Shown here piece after piece: positions 38,001 through 45,584 of a DNA stretch of 64,000 bases (the stretch's first letter is position 1; each line of letters starts with the position of its first letter). The position numbers and the translations under genes were made by a program. Origin of the DNA: Pseudomonas sp. S31 (GTDB lineage Bacteria; Pseudomonadota; Gammaproteobacteria; Pseudomonadales; Pseudomonadaceae); assembly GCF_016648105.1 (NCBI RefSeq), contig NZ_JACVVE010000015.1:62001-126000 (forward strand), written 5' to 3'. Below the pieces are notes generated by a model. It was not told the origin of the DNA. It made no database searches and saw nothing but the letters and a program-made list of their open reading frames with translations.

Positions 38001-38051
38001 CGGCAGATGCGCCATCCGTTGGAAGTAGTGTTGCAGTACGCACAGCGCTGA
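35028..38051 (+). CDS. ydiJ: FAD-linked oxidase with iron-sulfur domain (YdiJ-like, D-2-hydroxyglutarate dehydrogenase family)
   Basis: A 1007-residue fusion. An N-terminal PCMH-type FAD-binding domain (LTPRGGGTGTNGQSLTDGI, residues ~80-100; TVGGMINTDASGQGSC) and FAD-oxidase C domain (GHVDAGVLHVRP; LLWGEHGKGLRSEY) precede an Fe-S domain with CLACKSCAGQCPI (~665-677) and a C-terminal CCG-type region (TEATGCCGMSGTYG). Length and order equal E. coli YdiJ (1018 aa), linked to D-2-hydroxyglutarate oxidation, a by-product of serine synthesis; D-lactate-type substrates are an alternative. It is divergent from a LysR gene. The AGAGG ribosome site is 10-11 nt from the ATG. Confidence 0.88.
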   Translation: MIAQLQTTPPSANYPEFLEALRNSGFRGQISADYATRTVLATDNSIYQRLPQAAVFPLDADDVARVATLMGEARFQQVKLTPRGGGTGTNGQSLTDGIVVDLSRHMNKILEINVEERWVRVQAGVVKDQLNAALKPHGLFFAPELSTSNRATVGGMINTDASGQGSCTYGKTRDHVLELHSVLLGGERLHSLPIDDAALELACAAPGRAGEVYRMAREIQETQAELIESTFPKLNRCLTGYDLAHLRDDQGRFNLNSVLCGAEGSLGYVVEAKLNVLPIPKYAVLVNVRYTSFMDALRDANALMALKPLSIETVDSKVLMLAMKDIVWHSVAEYFPADPERPTLGINLVEFCGDEPAEVNARVEAFIEHLRSDTSVERLGHTLAEGAEAVTRVYTMRKRSVGLLGNVEGEVRPQPFVEDTAVPPEQLADYIADFRALLDGYGLAYGMFGHVDAGVLHVRPALDMKDPAQAALVKPISDAVAALTKSYGGLLWGEHGKGLRSEYVPEYFGELYPALQRLKGAFDPHNQLNPGKICTPPDSAEGLTKVDGVTLRGDLDRTIDERVWQDFPSAVHCNGNGACYNYDPNDAMCPSWKATRERQHSPKGRASLMREWLRLQGEANIDVLAAARNKVSWLKGLPARLRNNRARNQGQEDFSHEVYDAMAGCLACKSCAGQCPIKVNVPDFRSRFLELYHGRYQRPLRDYLIGSLEFTIPYLAHAPGLYNAVMGSKWVSRLLADKIGMVDSPLISRFNFQSTLTRCKVGVASVPALMELTPAQRERSIVLVQDAFTRYFETSVLANFIELAHRLGHRVFLAPYSANGKPLHVQGFLGAFAKAAIRNATQLKALADCGVPLVGLDPAMTLVYRQEYQKVPGLEACPTVLLPQEWLVDVLPEQAVGGAPEHFRLMAHCTEKTNVPASTKQWEQVFARLGLKLVTEATGCCGMSGTYGHEARNQDTSRTIFEQSWATKLDKQGEALATGYSCRSQVKRMTERQMRHPLEVVLQYAQR

Positions 38052-38059
38052 CCTGGGAG

Positions 38060-38150
38060 GGCCTATTCGCGGCGGTTCGGCGCCCCGATGAACCCGCTCC
38101 TACAGGTATCTCGGACCCCTGTAGGAGCGGGTTTACCCGCGAATAGGCCG
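38060..38150. repeat. Inverted pair of REP elements, left copy with the same insertion as at 30.5 kb
   Basis: Outer arms ggcctattcgcgg and ccgcgaataggcc match each other exactly, including the A/T variant that distinguishes this locus. The left core carries gcggttcggcgccccgat. Confidence 0.86.
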
Positions 38151-38156
38151 AATCTC

Positions 38157-39356
38157 TCAAGCCCCCGCGCGTTCGTAGCCTCGCCGCGCCTGGCGATACA
38201 GATACAGGCTCAGCACCAACCCACAGCCCGCCGCTCCGGCGGCGAACAAAAACATCGAAGCAAAGCCGAACCCCGCAGCCACCGCGCCCACCAACGGCCC
38301 GGTGATCCCCAGCGAAAGATCGATGAACAGCGAATACGCCCCTACCGCCGAGCCGCGGTTGGCGGCCGACACTTGGTTCACCGCCTCCACGCCCAGCGCC
38401 GGGAACACCAGCGAGAAGCCGAACCCGCTCAATGCCGCGCCTGCCAGGGCCAGCTCGGCGTTCGGTGCCAGCCATAGCATCAATAACCCCAAGGTCTCCA
38501 CCGCCAGGCAGACGATCGCCACGCGGAAACCGCCAATGCGGTTGATCAGGTTGCCGAACAGCAAGCGGGCACTGATGAAGCTGGCGCCGAACAGGCTCAG
38601 GGTCAGCGCGGCGTTGTTCCAGCCACGGCTGCTGTAGTAGAGGGTGATGAAGGTGGCGATGGTGCCGAAGCCGATCGAGCCCAGGGCCAGCCCCGAGCCG
38701 TGCGGGAACACCTTGCCCAGCACTTGCAAGAAGGGCAGGCGCACGCCGCTGACGATAGGCGCGGCACGCTTCGGCCAAGCCAGCGACAAGCCGATCGCGC
38801 AGAGCAGGATGATGCTCACGCCCATGCTCCACAGCCCGAGGTTGCGCACCATCACCACGCCCAGCGGCGCGCCGATCGCGAGCGCGCCATAGCTGGCGAT
38901 GCCGTTCCAGGAAATCACCTTGGCAGTGTTCTCGGCACCGACCCGGCCGATGCCCCAGCCAATCGAGCCAGAGCCCACCAGGCTCTCGGCGCTGCCGAGC
39001 ACCAGGCGGCCGATGAACAGGCAGGTGAGGCTCAGCCAAGGGAGCTGGGTGAGAAACGCGCAGGCGAGCATGAACACGCCGCTCAGGCCGCAGCCGGCCA
39101 GGCCATACATGACTGCCTTCTTGCTGCCCTGGGTGTCGATGATGCGGCTGGCGGTGGGGCGGCTGAGCAGGGTGGCGAGGTACTGCACGCTGATCACCAG
39201 GCCCGCGACCACCGCGCCGAAGCCCAGCTCGGTGTGTACGTAGCCTGGCAGCACGGCCAGGGGAATGCCGATGTTCAGGTAGCCGATGAAGGTGAAGAGG
39301 ACGATGGATACCACCTGGGCGGTGATAGCCAACGAAGATGTGCTGCGTTGTGGCAT
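38157..39356 (-). CDS. MFS transporter, YhhS/YfcJ-like
   Basis: A 399-residue inner-membrane transporter with twelve predicted helices, opening with [26 protein letters not shown], with the MFS loop motif [24 protein letters not shown] between helices 2 and 3. This group is sometimes labelled arabinose or glyphosate-tolerance transporter; the substrate is not deducible. I take ATG 39356; the frame also allows a GTG 11 codons upstream, and neither has a clear ribosome site. It follows the large toxin gene on the same strand, but a hairpin separates them. Confidence 0.85.
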   Translation of the reverse strand: MPQRSTSSLAITAQVVSIVLFTFIGYLNIGIPLAVLPGYVHTELGFGAVVAGLVISVQYLATLLSRPTASRIIDTQGSKKAVMYGLAGCGLSGVFMLACAFLTQLPWLSLTCLFIGRLVLGSAESLVGSGSIGWGIGRVGAENTAKVISWNGIASYGALAIGAPLGVVMVRNLGLWSMGVSIILLCAIGLSLAWPKRAAPIVSGVRLPFLQVLGKVFPHGSGLALGSIGFGTIATFITLYYSSRGWNNAALTLSLFGASFISARLLFGNLINRIGGFRVAIVCLAVETLGLLMLWLAPNAELALAGAALSGFGFSLVFPALGVEAVNQVSAANRGSAVGAYSLFIDLSLGITGPLVGAVAAGFGFASMFLFAAGAAGCGLVLSLYLYRQARRGYERAGA

Positions 39357-39447
39357 TGCGGGAGTCCAATGAGGCGCTGAGGCTGACACGAGAGTGCTGC
39401 TATCTTAGCGACAGAGGCTGCCGTTGTGGGTGAAGCTTTTCAGCAAG

Positions 39448-39481
39448 CGGTCACGATCGCTTCGGGTAGCCATCGTGACCG
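39448..39481 (-). terminator. Perfect 10-bp hairpin after the toxin gene
   Basis: CGGTCACGAT (39448-39457) and ATCGTGACCG (39472-39481) with a 14-nt loop, starting 5 nt past the toxin stop. There is no T-run, so it may be a weak or Rho-assisted terminator or an mRNA-stabilising element. Confidence 0.5.
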
Positions 39482-39486
39482 TCCAT

Positions 39487-42400
39487 TCACTGCGGGTATT
39501 CGGCCATCCAGGTCACGCTGAAGCGGGCTTGCCGATAGTCCAGGCGCAGCCGCGGCAGGACGAAGCCTCCGCACGAGCGACAGGTGTCGAGCAGGGTGAA
39601 GAACTCGATGGTCTCGACCTCGTCGGCCCGTTCGAGCAGGTCACGGTTCAGCGCCGAGGCGATCTGCCGTTCGGCATCGAGGTGGCGTTTGTGCTGCTTG
39701 AGCTCCAGGAAGTCGACGCGGCGCAGGCTGGTCAGCTCGGTAAAGCGTGGGTCCGGTGGCAGGCCTTGCATCGCCTGGCGCGCATCGATGTAGTGTACCA
39801 ATGGCGTGGTCCTGGGATGGGCGAGGATCGTCAGCGGGCGCCGGCCAACACTGCCAGACAACGAAAAATAGACCCGTCGGCTCTGGTCCGTGAGGGTCAC
39901 GCTGGCAAACGCCAGGTTGGTGGGAAACACGTGTTGGCGTAGCGCGGCGATGTCGGCGGGGCTGAGTTCCGCTGGTGCGGTGCTCAGCGTGTACGGTGAA
40001 GTGCTGCCCGATGCCGGCAGCAGGTCGTCGAGTATGCCTCGCATGCGCTGGCGCTCCAGCCCGCTGGCTGCGTTGAATTGCCTCCAGTTGGGGATGATTT
40101 CCCGATTCAGCCCTACCACGCCGTTTCGGGCGAGGCCTGCCAGGGCATCCTGTGCCGGTGATTGGGTGAGGATGTTGCGGGCGTGGATGGGTAGCAGGCG
40201 CTCTTGTGCCGCCTTCAGGAACTCCAAGAATGGCGAGGGTTGCACGGGCTCGAAGGCCGTGCCCTGATCGATCCAGTCGCGCAGCAGTTGCGTCAGATTG
40301 TCGATGTCATGCTGCAGGTTTGGGCGCTGCGCGACGATTCGGTAGGTTTCGCTGATTTCCAGGTAGCGTTCGATCGCTTCCTCGTCCTTGATCCTGGCGA
40401 AGTAGCGGCGCAGGTTTCGTGGAGGTTGTGGCAACTGGCCCGGCAGCTGGGGTGTGACGGGAAGCTGCGCCTGCCAGGCCCAGGGGGTGTAGGGCGCACC
40501 ATAGAACACGCCCAGGTCGGCTTCGACGACCAGCCATCGCTCGCCGCGCCAGTCTATTATCGCGCCACGCAGCGTGCGTCGGTCGGCAATCGTACGTGCC
40601 AGGCCGCCCAGGCGGACCGGGGGGCAGTAGCGATTGATGTGCCTGACCTGGTCTGCTGTAAGGTCGTCCGGCAGGCCAAAGGCAACTTCGGCCGACGGGT
40701 CCACCACGATGCGCTTGTGATAAACGGGCGGTGCGATGACGCCAAGGCGCAATTGGGTTTCATCCACCGCCAGCGGTTTGATGCGGCTCGGGTTGCCAGG
40801 CACGTAATTGACCACCTTGCCGTCGCGCACCATGACCTGGGCCCACGTATCGAAACGGCTGTTCTGCGGGCGAAATCGGATGGGGGCCGGCTCGATTCTG
40901 ACGGTCTGGAAGGCATGACTGACCTGTTGCCCGAACAGGGGCGTGCCAGCGTCGTTGGGCGGGGGCGCGAAATGCAAGGCGATACGGGCTTCAGGGCTCG
41001 GATAAGGTGGGCTTTGCACAGCGGGAGGTTGGCCCAGCAGCGGTTCGTGCTGCAGTCGGCGAGCCAGGTCGCCTGGTTGTCTGGACTGGTAGCGGTACGC
41101 TGTGCCTTGGACGATGGCGTCGACATGTTCGGCGTCACGGCGAATCAGAATGGGCCGTTCGGGGTGGTTCCAGGCCAGGGGGATATCGTTCCCCGGAAAG
41201 CGATCGAGCAGCAAGGCGTCGGGTGTCTGGCCTGGCAATGTATGCTGCTGCACCCTCAGGCCCTCGGGCCCAGGGCGGCCCATGGCAAGCTCCGGAGCGC
41301 TGTGCCAAGGCCGCAGGTCGCCCACCCGCGAATACATGGCCGCGCTGTCGGGTCCGCTGCTCCAGCGCCTGGCTGCGCGCGTGGCGCCCAGCCGTGCCGC
41401 CTTGGCATTGTCGCCCAGTACGCCTGGCAGCCTGGCGATCGGCCGGAAAAGGCGTCCGCCAACAGTGAGTACGGCGCCTGCCGAAGTGATGAAATCTGCG
41501 GCGCAACTGGCGGCGTCGGCTCCGTCTTGGGGGGCCACGCAGCTAACGCCTGGCACGATGTTCGAAAACAGTTTCAGCAGGTAGCGGCCCATGCCTACGG
41601 AGTGGGTTCTGGCCAGGAACAGCTCATGTTCGGTCGCGCCCTTGCCCAGGGCGTGCAAGGCGTCCCGATTGGCCAGGGCGATGGAGCCTGCGTAGCACTG
41701 GGCAAGGGCAGCCAGGCGATCCTTCGAAGGGGCTTCGGGTAACGCCAGCAGTGCTGGAAAATCGGCTGAATGCCACGGTCGCGCGGTCTGGTTGTACTGC
41801 TCGTATTGCAGATGCAGCTGGCTGGCGAGTCGCTCGGCTGATGTCGGAGGTATCTCGTGTGCGCGCCATTCCAGCCGCTCGGGAAAGAGCTCGCAGAGCA
41901 GGTCGCAGCTCTCGCCGGGGGCATGCACGACCATGCCCTGGGTGGCGGTTTCACGGTGCCAGTCTTCATCGGCGCCGTCGCCATACGCCAGCTGACCGGC
42001 GGGGCCCAGGTACAGTGGCCAGGTCACGGCATAGGCCGTCCAGGGTTGGTCGCGCAAGCGGTCCTGGTAGTCCTGCGGCAAGTGAGCCAGGCAGCGATCG
42101 AAGATACCCTGGTAAACCTTGCTGGCACGTTGGAACCAGGCGGCGAACGCGCTTTCGTACCAGGCTGTCACATCCGGTAGTTCGCGGATATGCCGATAGC
42201 CGGCCCCCACGTCCAGGTAGCGCTGTAGATGCTGCTGGCCATCGACGTTGTGCCCCTGCGGGTCGATCCCGGCTTGGCGCAGTTGCCGCCGGGCTTCTTC
42301 GAAACGGTCGGGCAGGTCGCGCAGGCTCTCCTGGTCCCTAAGAACTCGATAACGGTCGAGGGCCAACTGCCATTGGCGGTCGGACCAAGGCGGAGCATCC

Positions 42401-43677
42401 TCGAAACCGCCTTTGAGCGGTGCCCACACGGCAAGCGTATCGCGCAAGGCCGCAGCAGCGATCGGGTCACCTTCTGTCCCCGGCTGCTGCATGGCCTGCT
42501 CGGCAAGCTCGAAGGTCATCGGTTGCTGGCGAGCGATCAGCATCGACGCCCCCTGGCGGATCTGCATCCAGGGGAGGTCAGCCTGGTAGCTGAAGTCTTC
42601 CGGATAGCCCGTCAATAGCAGCTCTGGAGCGAAGCGCCGCAACAACAGTTCGCTGGCCAGTTCGGCGATCGCCGGCATGCAGGCGAGACTGGCCTGCAGG
42701 CTGTCGATCAGGTCCAGACGGATCTCGGCCACGCCGAGGTTGGCGTTGGTGGGAGTAAACAGTTCGAAATCCAGAATGAACCCTGGGCGACGTACTTCTG
42801 GCGGATACAACGTATCGACCAGGGTCTGCTCAGCCAGCGCCAGAGGGTCGCCAACGGCCTCCCACTCGGCTGCGTCGGCCAGCTCGCGCGCGCGGTCTGC
42901 GAAGCTGGCCGAGTGCAGCAGGGCATCCAGGGCTTGGTCTGAAGGGGCATTCAGCGCGAGGCCGGGCAGCCATGCCTTGCCGTACTGGTCGGCGGTGTGA
43001 CCTGCCGCTTGTTCGCGGGCAGTGGGTGGTCGATAGCGGCGGCCCTGGGCATACAAAGACGCCCCCATCACCTCGAACACATGCGCGGCGCTGCTGCTAC
43101 CCGCGGGTGCGGGCCACAGATGGGCGGCCAACACCGGCAACGCCAGGTAGTCGTCCACTGCCAGCGAGGGGGCGGGGGCGCGCGCTGCAAGAGGGGGGCT
43201 GGAGCGCAGTGGGTAGAGCAGCAGCGCGGCGGCGATGAAGCACTCGCGTCGACGCCGGAACAGCTGGCGGCTCCAGAAAGTCTGCGCCAGGCTGCAACTG
43301 GCGTAGGGGTGCGCTGCTGGCGGGAGCCCGGCGAGTTGCGCTGCCAAGATGTGATCGACCTCGAGTACGACCACTTTGACCCACCTGGCGAACAGCAGGG
43401 CCACGTGCTGTGCGTGTACCTGTGCATCGTCGGGGCGCTGCAGGGTGTGGTTGAAATGCGTACGAGCGGCTTCGCTGGCGAAGGCTTCGCTCAGGCGGGC
43501 GAACAGTGCCGGGTCAGCCAGCTCGGTGGGGAACCTTGAGTCAAGACCGAGGGCCCGATCGAAATGGTCGTTCAGCGAGGTGATGAGGTCTTGTGGTCCG
43601 GACAGTGGACTGTGCAGGCGCACACTTTCGGCATCGAGGGCATCGATTCGTGCGAGTAATTCGGCGGTAAGTGGCAT
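39487..43677 (-). CDS. Large DUF6543 (dermonecrotic-toxin-like) protein with deaminase-like C-terminus
   Basis: A 1396-residue protein of the type annotated in Pseudomonas as 'dermonecrotic toxin' (DUF6543). Visible family segments include RRPGFILDFELFTPTNANLG (~300), YPEDFSYQADLPWMQIRQGAS (~350-380) and HSVGMGRYLLKLFSNIVPG (~690). No signal peptide is seen. The C-terminal ~70 residues hold D1334-x-E1336 in a helix (LDAERQIASAL) and C1366-x2-C1369 in DTCRSCGGFVLP, then a strand-like RFSVTWM: the order seen in polymorphic-toxin nucleic-acid deaminases. AGGAGG lies 7 nt before the ATG. Codon use resembles the core genes. No obvious immunity gene follows. Family call is fair; the deaminase call is inference. 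Confidence 0.7.
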   Translation of the reverse strand: MPLTAELLARIDALDAESVRLHSPLSGPQDLITSLNDHFDRALGLDSRFPTELADPALFARLSEAFASEAARTHFNHTLQRPDDAQVHAQHVALLFARWVKVVVLEVDHILAAQLAGLPPAAHPYASCSLAQTFWSRQLFRRRRECFIAAALLLYPLRSSPPLAARAPAPSLAVDDYLALPVLAAHLWPAPAGSSSAAHVFEVMGASLYAQGRRYRPPTAREQAAGHTADQYGKAWLPGLALNAPSDQALDALLHSASFADRARELADAAEWEAVGDPLALAEQTLVDTLYPPEVRRPGFILDFELFTPTNANLGVAEIRLDLIDSLQASLACMPAIAELASELLLRRFAPELLLTGYPEDFSYQADLPWMQIRQGASMLIARQQPMTFELAEQAMQQPGTEGDPIAAAALRDTLAVWAPLKGGFEDAPPWSDRQWQLALDRYRVLRDQESLRDLPDRFEEARRQLRQAGIDPQGHNVDGQQHLQRYLDVGAGYRHIRELPDVTAWYESAFAAWFQRASKVYQGIFDRCLAHLPQDYQDRLRDQPWTAYAVTWPLYLGPAGQLAYGDGADEDWHRETATQGMVVHAPGESCDLLCELFPERLEWRAHEIPPTSAERLASQLHLQYEQYNQTARPWHSADFPALLALPEAPSKDRLAALAQCYAGSIALANRDALHALGKGATEHELFLARTHSVGMGRYLLKLFSNIVPGVSCVAPQDGADAASCAADFITSAGAVLTVGGRLFRPIARLPGVLGDNAKAARLGATRAARRWSSGPDSAAMYSRVGDLRPWHSAPELAMGRPGPEGLRVQQHTLPGQTPDALLLDRFPGNDIPLAWNHPERPILIRRDAEHVDAIVQGTAYRYQSRQPGDLARRLQHEPLLGQPPAVQSPPYPSPEARIALHFAPPPNDAGTPLFGQQVSHAFQTVRIEPAPIRFRPQNSRFDTWAQVMVRDGKVVNYVPGNPSRIKPLAVDETQLRLGVIAPPVYHKRIVVDPSAEVAFGLPDDLTADQVRHINRYCPPVRLGGLARTIADRRTLRGAIIDWRGERWLVVEADLGVFYGAPYTPWAWQAQLPVTPQLPGQLPQPPRNLRRYFARIKDEEAIERYLEISETYRIVAQRPNLQHDIDNLTQLLRDWIDQGTAFEPVQPSPFLEFLKAAQERLLPIHARNILTQSPAQDALAGLARNGVVGLNREIIPNWRQFNAASGLERQRMRGILDDLLPASGSTSPYTLSTAPAELSPADIAALRQHVFPTNLAFASVTLTDQSRRVYFSLSGSVGRRPLTILAHPRTTPLVHYIDARQAMQGLPPDPRFTELTSLRRVDFLELKQHKRHLDAERQIASALNRDLLERADEVETIEFFTLLDTCRSCGGFVLPRLRLDYRQARFSVTWMAEYPQ

Positions 43678-43834
43678 GACGCTGCCTCCTGTGAGGGGGA
43701 GGCGAAAGATTGCGTGGCCGCAACCGAGGGTAGGTGGTATAGGAGTAGAGGAATGCTGTTGAACGGTGTGAAAACGTGATGACGGGGGTAGCCCGCAGGT
43801 CAGCCGTTTTCACACAGTCGGGTGGGGTGCGCGG

Positions 43835-43960
43835 TTATTCCTGGTCAGCGCTGGATTTATCGTCGCCATCCTCGACGGCAGGCGTCGGTTCGGAGTGGGC
43901 AGCAACGGTTTGCTCTTCGGGGTTCAGGCTTGGGAAGGGAAGATTCGGGATTTCATGCAT
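43835..43960 (-). CDS. Small acidic protein (41 residues) upstream of the toxin gene
   Basis: ATG at 43960 with AGGAA 5 nt upstream; starts MHEIPNLPFPSLNPEEQ and ends in an acidic tail (VEDGDDKSSADQE). No family recognised. It reads toward the toxin gene, whose start is 157 nt downstream, and could be co-transcribed with it. Too short for a confident call. The rest of the 43,678-44,149 spacer shows no other gene. Confidence 0.4.
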   Translation of the reverse strand: MHEIPNLPFPSLNPEEQTVAAHSEPTPAVEDGDDKSSADQE

Positions 43961-44112
43961 CTCGTCGTTCCTCGCAAGTGTGAGTGAAAAGACTGCGCCA
44001 GGCGCGTTTCTAGGCTTTTTCAAGCTGGGGCAGGATACACAAGTCTGGATGACAGTTTGGATTTTTTCCCTGTCGCTTGTCGGTTTTGCGGGCGGATACC
44101 GGACAGATTCCA

Positions 44113-44140
44113 TGAAAAAGGGCCCCTGACGGAGGCCCTG
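44113..44140 (-). terminator. Intrinsic terminator of phhAB
   Basis: On the minus strand AGGGCC, loop, GGGGCCCT followed by TTTTTC; 10-35 nt after the phhB stop. Confidence 0.85.
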
Positions 44141-44149
44141 GTGCAGCGT

Positions 44150-44506
44150 TTATTTACGCCCTTCAGCTGTTTCGGCCACCTTGTCGGTGCGTGCGCACAT
44201 GATGAAGTCGTTGCGGTGCAGGCCCTTGATCGAGTGGCTCCACCAGGTCACGGTGACCTTGCCCCACTCGGTCAGCAGCCCAGGGTGGTGGCCTTCGGCT
44301 TCGGCGATTTCGCCAACCGCGTTGGTGAACGCCAGGGCGTGCTTGAAGTTCTTGAACAGGAACGCGCGCTCGAGCTCCATGTGGCCGTCGCGTACCTCGA
44401 TGTTCCAATCCGGAATCTCGCGGATCAACTCGGCCAGTTCCTCGTCGGTGACTTTCGGCGCGTCGGCGCGGCAGGCTTCGCAATGGGCTTGGTTCAAGGC
44501 ATTCAT
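44150..44506 (-). CDS. phhB: Pterin-4a-carbinolamine dehydratase PhhB
   Basis: A 118-residue enzyme that dehydrates the 4a-hydroxy-tetrahydropterin formed by PhhA and so recycles the cofactor. Signature residues: [21 protein letters not shown] (His-His pair in the active site) and [13 protein letters not shown]. It lies 36 nt after phhA in the same transcript. Length matches the family. Confidence 0.95.
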   Translation of the reverse strand: MNALNQAHCEACRADAPKVTDEELAELIREIPDWNIEVRDGHMELERAFLFKNFKHALAFTNAVGEIAEAEGHHPGLLTEWGKVTVTWWSHSIKGLHRNDFIMCARTDKVAETAEGRK

Positions 44507-44542
44507 GGGGTGTCTTCCGTTCGAGTTGTTGTCTGGGCGGGC

Positions 44543-45331
44543 TCAGGCGGCCGCCTTGGGAGGAAACTTCGGTGCGTGCAGGCCAAGCTGCATGGCCTGC
44601 TGGACCATGCCCATGATGTCTTCGTGGGCCAGGTCGAACAGGCGCTTGAGATTCGGCAGCACGAAGTACAGCGGCTGCAGGATGTCGATGCGATAAGGCG
44701 TGCGCATGGCTTCGATCGGGTCGAAAGCCTGATGTTCCGGCTCGCCCGACAGGCTGTAGACGGTCTCCTTGGGCGAGGACAGGATGCCGCCGCCGTAGAT
44801 CTTGCAGCCTTGTGCGGTTTCCATCAGGCCGAATTCGATGGTCATCCAGTACAGCCGCGCCAGGTACACGCGCTGTTCCTTGCTGGCGGCCAGGCCAAGC
44901 TTGCCATAGGTGTGGGTGAATTCGGCGAACCAGGGGTTGGTCAGCAGCGGGCAGTGGCCGAAGATCTCATGGAAGATGTCCGGCTCCTGCAGGTAGTCGA
45001 GCTCCTCCGGGGTGCGGATGAACGTCGCGACTGGGAAGCGTTTGCTGGCCAGCAGCTCGAAGAAGGTCTGGAAGGGAATCAGCGCTGGCACCCGGGCAAC
45101 CTGCCAGCCGGTGGTGGCGCCCAGCACCTTGTTGACCTCGCCGAGTTGCGGGATGCGATCGTGGGGCAGCTTGAGCTGGTCGATGCCGTCCAGGTACTCC
45201 TGGCAGGCGCGGCCTTCGATCACCTTCAGCTGACGAGTGATCAGCGTGTTCCATACCGCATGTTCCTGTTGCGGGTAGTCGATGAAGCCGTGCGCATCGG
45301 GCTCGCGTGCCACGTATTGCGTCTGTTTCAT
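44543..45331 (-). CDS. phhA: Phenylalanine 4-monooxygenase PhhA
   Basis: A 262-residue iron enzyme that hydroxylates phenylalanine to tyrosine with tetrahydropterin and O2. The iron ligands are His121 and His126 in FHEIFGHCPLL and Glu166 in YWMTIEFGLM. It lacks the regulatory ACT domain of animal enzymes, as usual in bacteria. AGGAGA precedes the ATG. An Hfq/Crc-type motif and two PhhR boxes lie upstream, in the 253-nt spacer shared with the divergent phhR. Confidence 0.96.
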   Translation of the reverse strand: MKQTQYVAREPDAHGFIDYPQQEHAVWNTLITRQLKVIEGRACQEYLDGIDQLKLPHDRIPQLGEVNKVLGATTGWQVARVPALIPFQTFFELLASKRFPVATFIRTPEELDYLQEPDIFHEIFGHCPLLTNPWFAEFTHTYGKLGLAASKEQRVYLARLYWMTIEFGLMETAQGCKIYGGGILSSPKETVYSLSGEPEHQAFDPIEAMRTPYRIDILQPLYFVLPNLKRLFDLAHEDIMGMVQQAMQLGLHAPKFPPKAAA

Positions 45332-45352
45332 GTGGCTCTCCTGGTGAGGGCT

Positions 45353-45360
45353 TTCTTGTT
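45353..45360 (-). promoter_or_regulatory. Hfq/Crc-type CA motif before phhA
   Basis: On the minus strand AACAAGAA, an exact AAnAAnAA match, about 10 nt upstream of the phhA ribosome-binding site. Confidence 0.55.
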
Positions 45361-45448
45361 ATGTCCACGACATGACCTAGACGTTACTCGTATTGCAGCG
45401 GTTTGCACGGGGAGGGCGCGGCACGCCTGCAGTCGTTGCGAGGGTTTT

Positions 45449-45466
45449 CGTAACGATTATTTTACA
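45449..45466 (+). promoter_or_regulatory. PhhR box 1 in the phhA-phhR spacer
   Basis: CGTAAC-GATTAT-TTTACA, 10 of 12 consensus positions, 118 nt upstream of phhA. Confidence 0.65.
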
Positions 45467-45521
45467 AAAAGGCCAGGGTAACGGAAAATTCGCGGTATCG
45501 AGCTGGCAAAACCTGGAATTC

Positions 45522-45539
45522 TGTCAGCTTATCTTTACG
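45522..45539 (+). promoter_or_regulatory. PhhR box 2 in the phhA-phhR spacer
   Basis: TGTCAG-CTTATC-TTTACG, 9 of 12 consensus positions, 46 nt before phhR; a possible autoregulation site. Confidence 0.5.
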
Positions 45540-45584
45540 AATTTTCTTCGCGGGGTTGAAAAATCTCGCTGCCCGAGACCTACC

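Noticed and set aside
35820..38015. 731-codon minus-strand frame opposite ydiJ
   Set aside because: ydiJ has intact FAD and Fe-S motifs over its whole length; the opposite frame has none.
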